In this document: piece after piece, positions 32,306 through 41,519 of the stretch | How the letters are laid out: every line of letters begins with the position of its first letter | How positions within the stretch are numbered: the first letter of the stretch is position 1 | Source of the DNA: Singulisphaera acidiphila DSM 18658 | GTDB taxonomy: Bacteria; Planctomycetota; Planctomycetia; Isosphaerales; Isosphaeraceae | Reading direction: 5' to 3' | Assembly: GCF_000242455.2 (NCBI RefSeq) | Contig: NC_019892.1 | Coordinates: 1,240,001 to 1,304,000 of the forward strand | DNA: 64,000 bases | Position numbers and translations under genes: made by a program | The notes under the pieces: model-generated | Told to the model about the DNA's origin: nothing | What the model saw: only the letters and a program-made list of their open reading frames with translations | Databases searched by the model: none

Positions 32306-33679
32306 ATGGAGACCCAAAGGCCCCCAACTCTCACGATACCGATCTCGTGCTGCCCCAAGAAAGCTCCCTGCCCCACGTGTGGCAAGTTGGGGCGGCGAAA
32401 GGATGTCTTGAATCGCCAGATCCGTTCGATCGCCTACCATCAGGTCGTCTACCTTGACGTCACCTACGGCGAGTATCGCGCCCGCTGCCACTGCTGTTCC
32501 ACGTTTCGGACCATGCCCACGAGCGTGGAATTCAAGGCCCGTTACGACAATAAGGTCCGCCAAGCCGTCCTCGATCGGATCCTCGAGGATGGCATGAGCG
32601 TCGAACGCGTCATTCAGTCCATCCATCGCGATTTCCTCTTGGACCTGTCCGACGGTTTCGTCTACGACTGTCTCCTCCATCAGGCGAAGCGTCTCGACAT
32701 GGCCGAGCATCGTCGCTGGGTGCTCGAGCATTTCCGCGGGACGCTTTGCGTCGATGAACTCCATCTCGGTCGTTATGCTCTGCTGCTGGCGACCGACCCC
32801 CTGAACGACTTGGCCGTCGCCTTCGCCCTGGTCGCCAGCAACGACAAAGATCACATGCGGCGGTTCCTCAAGAACCTCAAGACCTGGGGATTGGAGCCGG
32901 AGGTGGTGGTGACCGACGGCTCGGATCTCTACCCGGCGGTGTTGGCCGAGTTATGGCCATCGGCCCGCCATCAGTTGTGCGTGTTTCATGTCCTCAAGGA
33001 TCTCCACAAGCTGGTTCTCGATGCGTTGCGGCGGTTCCGTCGTGGACTGGAGCGGCGCGGGAACCGGGGGCGGAAGCGACGGCGCGGCAGGCCCTCGGGA
33101 GGCCGCAAGCCGCGACACCGTTCGACCTATAAGGAGAAGTCGGCGTTTATCTTCAGTCATCGCTTCCTGATCGTTCGGCGGCGGGATCAGATGAGCCGCC
33201 AGGAGCGGATTGATCTGAACACGATGCTCAACGACCTGCCGGAGTTGAGACCGTTGCGACAGTTCGTGGACGCCTTGCAAAGGTTGTTCGCGGAGAACCA
33301 GGGCGAAGCGACGGCTTGGCGGCGGCACCAAAGGCTGACAACGGACCGCGACTTCCTCGCGGTGCCCGAATTAGTGAAGGCCGTGAAGAAACTCGGGCCG
33401 GAGAAGTTTGCCAAGATGATCGCGTTCTTGGGGAGCGCCGCGTGTCGGCAGATGCGGACGAACAATCATGTGGAACGGATCAATCGCAAGCTCCGCCATG
33501 AGGAGAAGGCCCGCTACAAATGGCGGAGTCGGCGGACGATCGTGCGGTTCATGGTTTTGCTGCTGGACCGTTACTGGGAGCATGAGAAGGCGACACGAAG
33601 CCGCTGGCTGGACGAGACGCCTCCCATCGAACTGGCGCGGGAATCGCCCAAGACTGTTCCGAGGCCTCGAGTCGCCTGA
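32306..33679 (+). CDS. ISL3-family transposase
   Basis: 457 aa, intact. The N-terminal zinc-binding region reads CCPKKAPCPTCGK and CHCCSTF. The DDE core has CVDELHLGRYALLLATDPLN, VVTDGSDLYPAVLAELWPSA followed by HQLCVFHVLKDL, and the late NNHVERINRKLRHEEK with the Glu. A basic insert (RGNRGRKRRRGRPSGGRKPR) sits in the middle. It catalyses DNA cut-and-paste movement of the element. The start ATG at 32306 is the first in frame after the hairpin; no frameshift is needed. Confidence 0.92.
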   Translation: METQRPPTLTIPISCCPKKAPCPTCGKLGRRKDVLNRQIRSIAYHQVVYLDVTYGEYRARCHCCSTFRTMPTSVEFKARYDNKVRQAVLDRILEDGMSVERVIQSIHRDFLLDLSDGFVYDCLLHQAKRLDMAEHRRWVLEHFRGTLCVDELHLGRYALLLATDPLNDLAVAFALVASNDKDHMRRFLKNLKTWGLEPEVVVTDGSDLYPAVLAELWPSARHQLCVFHVLKDLHKLVLDALRRFRRGLERRGNRGRKRRRGRPSGGRKPRHRSTYKEKSAFIFSHRFLIVRRRDQMSRQERIDLNTMLNDLPELRPLRQFVDALQRLFAENQGEATAWRRHQRLTTDRDFLAVPELVKAVKKLGPEKFAKMIAFLGSAACRQMRTNNHVERINRKLRHEEKARYKWRSRRTIVRFMVLLLDRYWEHEKATRSRWLDETPPIELARESPKTVPRPRVA

Positions 33680-33741
33680 AAAATGGGCCGAGGCTGTCGG
33701 GATTAGCGAGGAGTGTCAAAAAATGGCTTCTCAGACTGTCA

Positions 33742-34584
33742 TCAACCTTGCGGTTTGCGTAACAGGAAGACATCTTGCCTCGGATTGCCGAGGGCCCCTT
33801 CGGGCACGAAGTCGACCACTTCAAGGCCGGTCGCCAAGGTCGAGCGCATGTAGGACTCGGGGTGGAACGTCGCGCAGTCGTTGCTCCCCTCGCGGCGCGA
33901 GCCTACGACCACGATCTCGCCGCGACGGAACCGCTCCTGTTCCTCGCTCGCGAGTTGAGGGAGGTAATGCTCGCCGTGGGTGGTGATGAACAAGTACCCG
34001 CCAGGCCGGAGGATGCGTGAGAGTTCACGGATCCAGAAGTACTGAAGCGGTTCGTCCAGGTGGGTGAAGACGGAAAGGGCGTAGATCAGGTCGAACGACT
34101 CGTCCTGGTAGGCGAGGCCACCCCCCAGCTCGTTGTGCTGGAACTGTACGAACGGCAAGTTTTTCTGGCACCAGGCGATCAGGGTCGGATTGTAGTCGGT
34201 GCCGTGAAGTGTGGGGCCTTGCAGGTTCTCCCAGTGTCTCAACACGCGGCCAGCGCCGCAGCCGAAGTCGAGGATTGATCCCAGCGACTCCATCGTCACG
34301 CCGTTCTTGGCCAGAATGGCGCGGAGGCTCGAGGACGCTTGCTTGCCGCCGTCCAGAAACCAGGAGACATCCTCGGACGCGGCGACTAGATGCATCAGGC
34401 GGGACGGGGGAAGTGGCGGCCCCTGACCTCGGTGGGACGCACGAACGGGCAGACTGCGGACCCGGTCCCTCGCGCGGACCGACCAGTGCTTGACACGATT
34501 GACGGCTCGCGTGACCACGCCCGAACGGTCGTTGCGCATCCGTTGCGCCTCCTCCGGAGAAAGCAAAAGAAGACCAAGGCTCAT
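33742..34584 (-). CDS. Class I SAM-dependent methyltransferase
   Basis: 280 aa. SAM-binding motif I is SILDFGCGAGRVLRHWENL, followed by LHGTDYNPTLIAWCQKNLPF with the acidic residue at the end of strand 2, and FDLIYALSVFTHLDEPLQYF as motif IV. LRPGGYLFITTHGEHYL is the post-motif. The first 60 residues are basic and variable; MRNDRSG (ATG at 34539) is a plausible later start. Substrate unknown. The gene ends 17 bp from the ISL3 target duplication, so the IS has landed just beyond its stop. Confidence 0.85.
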   Translation of the reverse strand: MSLGLLLLSPEEAQRMRNDRSGVVTRAVNRVKHWSVRARDRVRSLPVRASHRGQGPPLPPSRLMHLVAASEDVSWFLDGGKQASSSLRAILAKNGVTMESLGSILDFGCGAGRVLRHWENLQGPTLHGTDYNPTLIAWCQKNLPFVQFQHNELGGGLAYQDESFDLIYALSVFTHLDEPLQYFWIRELSRILRPGGYLFITTHGEHYLPQLASEEQERFRRGEIVVVGSRREGSNDCATFHPESYMRSTLATGLEVVDFVPEGALGNPRQDVFLLRKPQG

Positions 34585-34765
34585 GGCGTTCTAGGTGATT
34601 CTCGCGATTCGGTCAACGTGAACTCGGATCGATCGAGCCGGACTTCTCGGTGGTTTCCGGCGTGTTGACGTGCCCATGACCTCGGATTAGGGTGGAGACT
34701 TGCAGACCGCACGTCCGGGGCCGATCTGGTCCCTTCTCCATCGTCCTTCCAACCCGAGGTTTGCC

Positions 34766-35992
34766 ATGATGGTCCGGGGATGGTCGACGGCGCTACTGGG
34801 CCTCGCGCTGGTGGCGTCGACAATGACAACGAGAACGACAAGGGCGCAGCAGACCCCCGATTCGGCCAAGGTCGAGTCGATCCCGCTCGAGCTGAAATCG
34901 CCCGACCGTTATCAGATTCCCTCGGTCCTCGAGCCCATTCGACGTGTGACGATTACCGCGCCGAGCGACAGCATCCTGCGGAGCCTGGAGCTGCCCGTCG
35001 GCTCTTCGGTCCGCGATCGGCAAGAGATTGCCCAGCTCGATCGTGCCGAGGCGCTGGCGCGGGTCAAGATTGCGGAGGCGAACGTCAAGGAAATGCAGGC
35101 GACGTTGGCGCTGTTGAAGGAAGCTCCCAATGCGGCGGTTGCCCAGGCGCAGCTTGAAGCGGCGCAGGCCAGGGCCGAGCTGGCAACCCTCGACCTCGAT
35201 CGCTGCACCCTCCGGGCTCCCTTTGCCGGTCGACTGATCGACGTGGCGGTCAGCCCCGGTCAGTTCCTCCCCAAGGGGGCGAAGGTCGCCGAGCTGGTTG
35301 ATGACACCAGCCTCCGTGTGTTGATACCGCTCGACCGGTCGGTCGCGACGGTGGGCTCGAATGTCAAGATCAACGTCGAAGGGCAGGTTGTCACGGGCAA
35401 GGTCCAGGCGTCGCTCCCCCTGCCCGAGTCGCACGCCCCCCTGCGCGAGCTGACCACGGCATTCACGGCTGCCTGGGTGATCATCCCCAACGAAAAAGGG
35501 GAGCTCGAGCCGGGACAGCGGGCCTTGAGCCCGTCGCTACCGACCTCAACCCTCGCGACGATCCCGGCGAGGGCGTTGCACCAGCCTGCGAAAGGGGCGA
35601 CGGGAAGTGGTCCGCATGTCCAGGTGATTCGCAATGAGTATGTCGCGAACATCCCGGTTCGCATCCTGGGCAATCCCGGCCCGGAGCGGGTTCAGGTGTC
35701 GGGTCTCTTTCGCCCGACCGATGCCCTGATCGTCTCGTCGTCGGTCCCCTTGATCGCCGGCACCCTGATTCGCTTCAGCGGTGGAGGCGGGGCGGCCAAC
35801 GGTGGGGTCGAGCCGACCAACCCCGACCCCGCCGAAGGGGGTGAGGTCGCTGGGATCACCCCCCCACGGTCCGGCTCGAGAGGTTCGGCCGGGACGACGA
35901 CCAAGAGCCGGACCTCGTCCTCAGCTGCGCCCCGTGTTCCACCGGCCAACGTGCCCGCGACTCCGAAGGCGACGGCTCCCCCGCCGTTCTGA
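34766..35992 (+). CDS. Periplasmic adaptor (HlyD/membrane-fusion) protein without transporter partner
   Basis: 408 aa from MMVRGWSTALLGLALVASTM, a signal peptide ending near RAQQ. The biotinyl-lipoyl-like domain is RRVTITAPSDSILRSLELPV, followed by SVRDRQEIAQLDRAEALARV. The coiled-coil hairpin (IAEANVKEMQATLALLKEAP) and the second lipoyl half (CTLRAPFAGRLIDVAVSPGQ) follow. The last 60 residues are Ser/Pro/Ala-rich and disordered. Adaptors normally link an inner-membrane transporter to an outer-membrane channel; neither is encoded beside it. The next gene is convergent. Confidence 0.82.
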   Translation: MMVRGWSTALLGLALVASTMTTRTTRAQQTPDSAKVESIPLELKSPDRYQIPSVLEPIRRVTITAPSDSILRSLELPVGSSVRDRQEIAQLDRAEALARVKIAEANVKEMQATLALLKEAPNAAVAQAQLEAAQARAELATLDLDRCTLRAPFAGRLIDVAVSPGQFLPKGAKVAELVDDTSLRVLIPLDRSVATVGSNVKINVEGQVVTGKVQASLPLPESHAPLRELTTAFTAAWVIIPNEKGELEPGQRALSPSLPTSTLATIPARALHQPAKGATGSGPHVQVIRNEYVANIPVRILGNPGPERVQVSGLFRPTDALIVSSSVPLIAGTLIRFSGGGGAANGGVEPTNPDPAEGGEVAGITPPRSGSRGSAGTTTKSRTSSSAAPRVPPANVPATPKATAPPPF

Positions 35993-36088
35993 ACCGGCTA
36001 ACCCGAGGCCTGGATGCCGCTTCGCTCTCTCTCCGGTCGCTGATGTCTTCATTGACGGAGAGAGGCTGGGAGCTTGTTTGCATGACGT

Positions 36089-37144
36089 TCAAGGGGTCGG
36101 CGTCGCTCGTGCGGCGGTGAGCCAGGGGCTGTTCGGGTAGTCCTTCTTGAGCTGCTGCCAGACCTCGTCCGCTCGATCGTCGCGTTTGAGGACGCGCCAG
36201 AGCTGTGAGATATGAGCCAGGGCCCGAGGATGCTGTTCCTTGTCCTTGGCGTAGAGGATATCGGTGTGCAGGTAGGCGTCGAGCGCTTCCTTCGGTCGGC
36301 CGGCGGCACGGAGACAATCGCCCAGGGTGTTATAGGCGGCCGACTGCGTCCCGTAGTCTTCGGGGGAGGTGGCATTGATGACCGAGCGGAGCTCGGCCTC
36401 GGCGGCGTCGAACTTCTTCTGTCCGGCCAAACTTTCGGCTCGGGCCAACTGTGCGTCGCGCCGGCGGGTTGAGCCTTCGGGAGCATCTTTGATGAGCCGG
36501 TCGTACTCGACGATCGCCTTATCGAATTCTCCCTTCTTCGCGAAGACCTTGGCGCGAAGGATGGAGGCGCGGTCGGCGCTCTGGGGCAGTTTCGCCATCT
36601 CCGCGACGAGCTTCTCGACGGCGGCGTAGTCCTCTTTTTGGAGTTGGAGGCGGGCCAGGCTGTCGAGGGCCGAGACGACCTGGCGTCCGTTGGGGTGGGC
36701 CTTCACGAAGGCGTTGAGCAGAGTGATCGCCTCCGGAGCGCGGGCGGTGTCGGCAAGGGCGAGAGCGGCCAGAGCATTGGCCTGTTGGAACTGCGCGGCC
36801 TGCTGGACGAACGGCTTGCCATCGGCTTCGCCGATCGCTTTTTTGTAGAGGTCGGCCGCCTCGGCGAGGGCGCCGGCTGCCTCTCGGGATTCGGCCTGGA
36901 CCATGCTCGGGGGCTGTCCCGTGTAGTTGATCGAGACGACCTCCGCGCTCGGTACGTTCGTCGTGGTCGTTCCCAGCTTGACGACGACCTCGGTCGCCGA
37001 TTCGGACTGGACGGTCCCTCGGACTCTGCCGCCGGTCGCGTTCTTGACGGTGGAGTTGGGAACCAGGACCACATCGTCGGCGAGGGCCGAGACGCCCAGG
37101 GCGAGCATCAACGATCCGGCCGGGAGCAAACGTCGAAATCGCAT
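36089..37144 (-). CDS. Exported TPR-repeat protein
   Basis: 351 aa. Signal peptide MRFRRLLPAGSLMLALGVSA ending LADD. Residues 25-75 form a beta-rich segment (NATGGRVRGTVQSESATEVV) typical of planctomycete periplasmic proteins. Tetratricopeptide units follow: ALAEAADLYKKAIGEADGKP, FDKAIVEYDRLIKDAPEGST and PKEALDAYLHTDILYAKDKE. It starts 48 bp after the large TPR gene and is probably cotranscribed. Likely a scaffold in the periplasm; partner unknown. Confidence 0.8.
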   Translation of the reverse strand: MRFRRLLPAGSLMLALGVSALADDVVLVPNSTVKNATGGRVRGTVQSESATEVVVKLGTTTTNVPSAEVVSINYTGQPPSMVQAESREAAGALAEAADLYKKAIGEADGKPFVQQAAQFQQANALAALALADTARAPEAITLLNAFVKAHPNGRQVVSALDSLARLQLQKEDYAAVEKLVAEMAKLPQSADRASILRAKVFAKKGEFDKAIVEYDRLIKDAPEGSTRRRDAQLARAESLAGQKKFDAAEAELRSVINATSPEDYGTQSAAYNTLGDCLRAAGRPKEALDAYLHTDILYAKDKEQHPRALAHISQLWRVLKRDDRADEVWQQLKKDYPNSPWLTAARATPTP

Positions 37145-37192
37145 CGCGCAGGGTCCCTCTGAGATCGGCGTGGAAGTGGAAGGGGATGACGA

Positions 37193-39943
37193 TTACTTGA
37201 TGGACTTGAGCAGAGCGTCGTACTTTTCTTTCATCTCGGGCCCGCCCACCTTGGGAGAGAGCCGCATCACGCTGCCGAGCGTTTGCTTGGCCTTGGTCGG
37301 CTGGTTGTCCTTGGAGAGCGCATAGGCGGCGTGGTACCAGGCGTCGTAATATTCGGTCGGCCTTGGCCGGCTCGTGCCGAGCCGGAGCGCCAGCTTCTGC
37401 CAGTGGGCAAAGGCCGTCTTCCAGGTTCCCTGCTTGGTTTCCGCCTTGTTTTCGAGCAGCATCCCTTGCTCGAAGAGGGGATCGCTCGACTTCGGAAACT
37501 CTTTGAGCAGGTCCGCGACGAGCTCCTCGGCCGCCGTGTAATCTTCCTGGCCCCGGAGGGCTTCGGCATATCGGATTCGGGTGCGGAGCAGGAGATTGTC
37601 CGCGCCTTCCTGGGCGAGAAAGGCGTGGTCTTTGCCCATGGTCTCGAGAATCCGCTTGAAGATTTTGCTGGCCTCGCGCGGGTTCTGAATCTTGAGCATC
37701 TGTTCTCCGGCCCACTGGAGCGACTCGTAGGTCTGGCCCGACTTCGCGTTGGCCAGCGCCGTGAGGAACTTCAGGTAGTCCGCTTGCCGCTTCGCCAGGC
37801 CGGTGCGATCCCCTTTGTCCTTGAGGACCTTCATCTCGGCTTCGAGGAGCTTGCCGAGACCGAAGTAGAGCTGGGCGAGGTTGGCCCCTCCCCCCTGCTT
37901 TTCGAGGACCGTCATGTCGGCCTGCGCCTGCTCGATCTGGCCGGCGTTGATGTGAGCACGGAGCAAGGCGGTCATCATCCGGTTGAACGCCGGGCCGGTC
38001 GATCCCCCTGCGGTGACCGCCTGGGCGCTCGGTTCGAGCAGGGCCAGGGCCTCGGACGCCTTGCCGGTCTCGAGTTGGATATCCGCGATGTCGCAGATGT
38101 TGCCGAGCAGGTCGGGGTCGGCGGGCAGCACGCCGGCGTCTCGCCTTGCCTTCAAGGCCGCGTTGAGGGCTTCCAGCGCCTTGGCGGCCTCGGCGTCGGC
38201 TCCTTTCGCATCCCCCTTGCGCTGGAGGATCTTGCTCTGTTCCCAGTATGTGGCCCCCACCTTCGTCTGCGCTTCGACCCATCGTGAGGCCTTGGGCCGG
38301 ACCGACAGGTAGGCTTCTACCGCGTTGGCATACTGGCCGGTCCCGTGGTAGACCTGCCCCAGGGTCATCCGGGCCGCATCCCCTTCTTCCTTATCGGGCC
38401 AGGTCGCGGCGGCGTACTTGGCCACGTCGATCAGTCGGTTCAGGTCGCTGGTTCGGTCGATCTCGCGATAGGTGTTGTAGGCGTCGGCCATCGAGGCCAT
38501 GGCGATTTCGGTCGCCTTGGGCGCCATGCTGAATCGGGGATACCGCCGGGCCAGGTGCTCGGTCAGGACGTTGGCTTCGTAGAAGCGTTTATTCATGTAG
38601 TAGACAAAGGCGAGCTTGTACCGGGCCAGGTTGGCCTTATCCGGGTCCTTTGCGGGGTCGGCCTTGCGGATGGCGAGCTTCAGGGCCTCGGCCGCCTTGT
38701 CCCACTCTTGCGACGCGATCGCCTGGTCGGCCTGGCCGTCGAGTTCGTCGTAGCCCATCCGGGAGAGATTCTCGGCGTTGGCGGCCGCCTTCGGCTTGTA
38801 CTTTTTGAGGATCGCAAGGGCTTCGCCCTTGAACGGCGAGGAGTAGCGGACCACCTGGCTCAAGACGTCGACGACGCGGTGGATCGCCTGTGCCTGCTCC
38901 TTCTCGGAGGCGTCGGGCAACTGCGCCAGAATGTTCTTGGCCAGCTCGAGTTGTACGCCCAAGCCTTCGCGGGAGCGGATTTCGTCAGGGGAGCTATAGC
39001 GCTGGAGCCAGGCGCTCGCCAGATCGGCGGCCAGCGCATACTCTTTCCGCTTGCCGTGCGCGATGATCTTGAAGTAGGCGACGTGTCGTTGCATCCCACG
39101 GAGCTGCGGCGCCTGGTGCTCGAGCAACTCGTTGTAGATGCCGAGGGCGGGGCCAATCTCCCCTTTCTCCTCGTAGCACTTGGCCTGGTACATCCGGGCG
39201 ACCAGGCCGGCGAGCTGAGTACGGTATCGCTTGTAGATCTCTTCAAACTGGGCCAAACCCTTGGTGAGATACTCCCCCCGCTCCTGCGAGCCCGGCGGGT
39301 AGGTCTGCCCCTGCTCGTATTCGACGACCGCCTTCTGAAGTTCGGCGTCCATCATTGCGATGTGGGTGCGGTCGCGCTCATCCTTCCGCGAGTCGTTGTC
39401 AGCAAGGTGCGGGGGAAAGACTTTGAAGGCGGCCACCAGTTTTTCGTCGGCCTTGGTGTAGGAGTCGCGCGCCTGGTCGAACGAAGTGCGGGCCTCGACC
39501 TGCTTGGCGGCCTTGAGTTTGGGGTCGTCGGTTTCCACCTCCTGGATCATCGCCAGGTGCCCGCGCTCGACCAGGAGGCGAGCGAGTTGGACCAGTGACT
39601 CAGGTGCCAACGCGTGGTTGGGATTCTTCTGGGTGAACGTGACGAGTTTTCCGCGCGCCTGGTCGAGCAGATCCTTCTTCAGAACGAGGTCGCCCGTTCG
39701 GGACGCCTCGTCGATCATCAGCCGACCTTGCTCGTAGTCGATGGTCGCCCGGAAGTCTTCCGGGGTGTTGGGCGCTTTGCGAAGGGTCTCGAGATACTGA
39801 TCCGCGAGCTCGTAGTAACCCCGTTCACGCAGGCCCTGGAGGTACTTCGGGGCGGTCCTCATGTCCTCCTCGCCCCGGGCTGTCGCATGTCCCAGCAGTG
39901 TTGCGACGGCCAAGGCGGCCCACGTCAGTCCACGGCGCACCAT
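37193..39943 (-). CDS. Large exported TPR-repeat protein
   Basis: 916 aa from MVRRGLTWAALAVATLLGHA, a signal peptide ending near TARGEE. The rest is almost entirely helical hairpins of the TPR class (YYELADQYLETLRKAPNTPE, GEIGPALGIYNELLEHQAPQ, GQYANAVEAYLSVRPKASRW, DYTAAEELVADLLKEFPKSS). No catalytic domain. It is first in a two-gene unit with the 351-aa TPR protein. Planctomycetes carry several such large periplasmic TPR proteins of unknown role. Confidence 0.82.
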   Translation of the reverse strand: MVRRGLTWAALAVATLLGHATARGEEDMRTAPKYLQGLRERGYYELADQYLETLRKAPNTPEDFRATIDYEQGRLMIDEASRTGDLVLKKDLLDQARGKLVTFTQKNPNHALAPESLVQLARLLVERGHLAMIQEVETDDPKLKAAKQVEARTSFDQARDSYTKADEKLVAAFKVFPPHLADNDSRKDERDRTHIAMMDAELQKAVVEYEQGQTYPPGSQERGEYLTKGLAQFEEIYKRYRTQLAGLVARMYQAKCYEEKGEIGPALGIYNELLEHQAPQLRGMQRHVAYFKIIAHGKRKEYALAADLASAWLQRYSSPDEIRSREGLGVQLELAKNILAQLPDASEKEQAQAIHRVVDVLSQVVRYSSPFKGEALAILKKYKPKAAANAENLSRMGYDELDGQADQAIASQEWDKAAEALKLAIRKADPAKDPDKANLARYKLAFVYYMNKRFYEANVLTEHLARRYPRFSMAPKATEIAMASMADAYNTYREIDRTSDLNRLIDVAKYAAATWPDKEEGDAARMTLGQVYHGTGQYANAVEAYLSVRPKASRWVEAQTKVGATYWEQSKILQRKGDAKGADAEAAKALEALNAALKARRDAGVLPADPDLLGNICDIADIQLETGKASEALALLEPSAQAVTAGGSTGPAFNRMMTALLRAHINAGQIEQAQADMTVLEKQGGGANLAQLYFGLGKLLEAEMKVLKDKGDRTGLAKRQADYLKFLTALANAKSGQTYESLQWAGEQMLKIQNPREASKIFKRILETMGKDHAFLAQEGADNLLLRTRIRYAEALRGQEDYTAAEELVADLLKEFPKSSDPLFEQGMLLENKAETKQGTWKTAFAHWQKLALRLGTSRPRPTEYYDAWYHAAYALSKDNQPTKAKQTLGSVMRLSPKVGGPEMKEKYDALLKSIK

Positions 39944-40244
39944 GAGCGGCTCCCCCAAAGCGCTGACGACGGTCAAAGATCAAAGGGACCGGGAGGACCG
40001 TCCCGTGCCGTCGTCATTCATTGCACGGATGCATCTAAATCTAATCTACGCCCGGCCGAACGGACCCGTCAAGCGAGCGGATCCGAGTCGGCGAAGACAA
40101 TCGCGAATGGTTTCCGCCCGACCCTCCACCGGCGATCGAGGGTTGAAATCGCCGGATCTGCGCCGAGGTATCTTCACAGCCTTGAAGTCCGCTAGGATAG
40201 TGTCGATAACGCGTTCCCTCCACAGGCGGACCAAGGATCAATAA

Positions 40245-41438
40245 TTGGTTATGCTAATTCTTTTGTTTCTTTGCTTGGTTTCCTCGTTTCTCTCGATCGT
40301 GGTGGGTGTTCAGTTTGCCGCCGCATTGCGACGGATCTCCTGGAATCCTCCAGGGGAGGGATCGATTCACGAGGCCAAGCTTTCCGTCATTCTCCCCGCC
40401 CGCAATGAGGAGGAGGATATTGCCTCGGCGGTTCAGTCGGTCTTGAATCAGGTCGGTGTCGACATTGAGGTCGTGGTCGTCAACGACCACTCCTCGGACC
40501 GGACGGGAGCCATTGTGGATTCTCTGGCGACCACCGACACGCGGCTGAAGATCATGCACAACCCGGCGCTCCCTCCGGGGTGGTTGGGTAAGAGCAACGC
40601 GATGCAGCAGGCCGCCGCGTTGGCCTCGGGGGATTACCTTGTTTTCACTGATGCCGATGTTCTCCATGACCCGAGGAGCATGGCCACGGCTCTTGCGGAG
40701 ATGGAACGGAGTCGGCTCGATTTCTTCAGCCTGTTCCCGAGGATTCACTGTCTCTCGGTCTGGGAGAACGTCCTCGCCCCGGTCTTCGTGGGGGGGATGG
40801 TTCAGTACGCCACGACAGGGATCGAAGTGGGGAACTCGCGTGACGCGGTCGCCGCCGGCGCGTTCATGATGGTCCGGTCGGAGGCGTTCCGCGCGGTGGG
40901 GGGCTTCGAGTCGATCCGTGGCGAGATGTTCGACGACGTCAGCCTGGCGCGTTTGCTCAAGGCGAGCGGATATCGCCTTGGTTTCCGGGCAGCCCCCCAA
41001 CTCCTGCAGGTCAGGCTGTTCAAGGGGAATCGCCATGCCTTTTGGGGAATGACGAAGAACATCCTCGAGGTCTTGGGCGGTCGGCTTTGGCTGGCTCCGT
41101 TCGTGATGCTCTTGCCCGTCTTCGTTTTTTGGACTCCGCTGGTTGCTGGCGCCGTCGGTGTCATCCAGGGAAACGGACTTCTTGTGGCCGTTGCGGTAGC
41201 CACCTACCTGGTTCAGTACAGCCTCCTCTGGCTCGGCCGGAGTCTCTTCTCGTTTCATCCGGCGAAGGTGTTGTTCTTCCCGTTGGTGGCCATCGTCGTC
41301 GCGTCCTGCCTGATTCGCGCCCTTTACTACCAGACTTTCAAGGGGGCCGTTCGTTGGCGCGGACGTACCGTGCAGGTCCGCGGCCTGTCACCATCGCAAG
41401 TGGCAATAATGAGTGAATCGGCAATAGACGAATCGTAG
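40245..41438 (+). CDS. CrtQ/HpnI-like family 2 glycosyltransferase, membrane-bound
   Basis: 397 aa. An N-terminal membrane helix (MLILLFLCLVSSFLSIVVGV) is followed by a GT-A domain: LSVILPARNEEEDIASAVQS, VVVNDHSSDRTGAI, DXD-like VFTDADVLHDPRS and the acceptor-side MFDDVSLARLLKASGYRLGF. PALPPGWLGKSNAMQQAAAL is the signature of the carotenoid/hopanoid-associated subgroup. Two or three C-terminal membrane helices follow. The start may be the TTG at 40245, which has AAGGAT at good spacing, or the ATG at 40251. Acceptor unknown. A hairpin terminator lies immediately downstream. Confidence 0.85.
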   Translation: MVMLILLFLCLVSSFLSIVVGVQFAAALRRISWNPPGEGSIHEAKLSVILPARNEEEDIASAVQSVLNQVGVDIEVVVVNDHSSDRTGAIVDSLATTDTRLKIMHNPALPPGWLGKSNAMQQAAALASGDYLVFTDADVLHDPRSMATALAEMERSRLDFFSLFPRIHCLSVWENVLAPVFVGGMVQYATTGIEVGNSRDAVAAGAFMMVRSEAFRAVGGFESIRGEMFDDVSLARLLKASGYRLGFRAAPQLLQVRLFKGNRHAFWGMTKNILEVLGGRLWLAPFVMLLPVFVFWTPLVAGAVGVIQGNGLLVAVAVATYLVQYSLLWLGRSLFSFHPAKVLFFPLVAIVVASCLIRALYYQTFKGAVRWRGRTVQVRGLSPSQVAIMSESAIDES

Positions 41439-41442
41439 CTCT

Positions 41443-41488
41443 CTCGTGCTGGGCGATTCACAGGCACCAATGATCGCCCCAGCACGAG
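41443..41488. terminator. Bidirectional hairpin between convergent genes
   Basis: 15-bp stem with a one-base bulge (41443-41457 with 41473-41488), between the glycosyltransferase gene and the leftward sugar-dehydrogenase gene. No long T-run. Confidence 0.6.
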
Positions 41489-41519
41489 CCCTCTTCGCTG
41501 AAGGCAAACGGCTCGCGAC

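Larger units (their letters stand above)
32188..33717 (+). mobile_element. Complete ISL3-family insertion sequence, 1530 bp
   Basis: Perfect 24-bp terminal inverted repeats at 32188-32211 and 33694-33717, beginning GACACTCCTCGCTAATCC. The 8-bp target duplication AAAAAATG is at 32180-32187 and 33718-33725, the length expected for ISL3. One intact transposase gene lies inside. Identical ends and duplication suggest a recent insertion. Confidence 0.93.
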
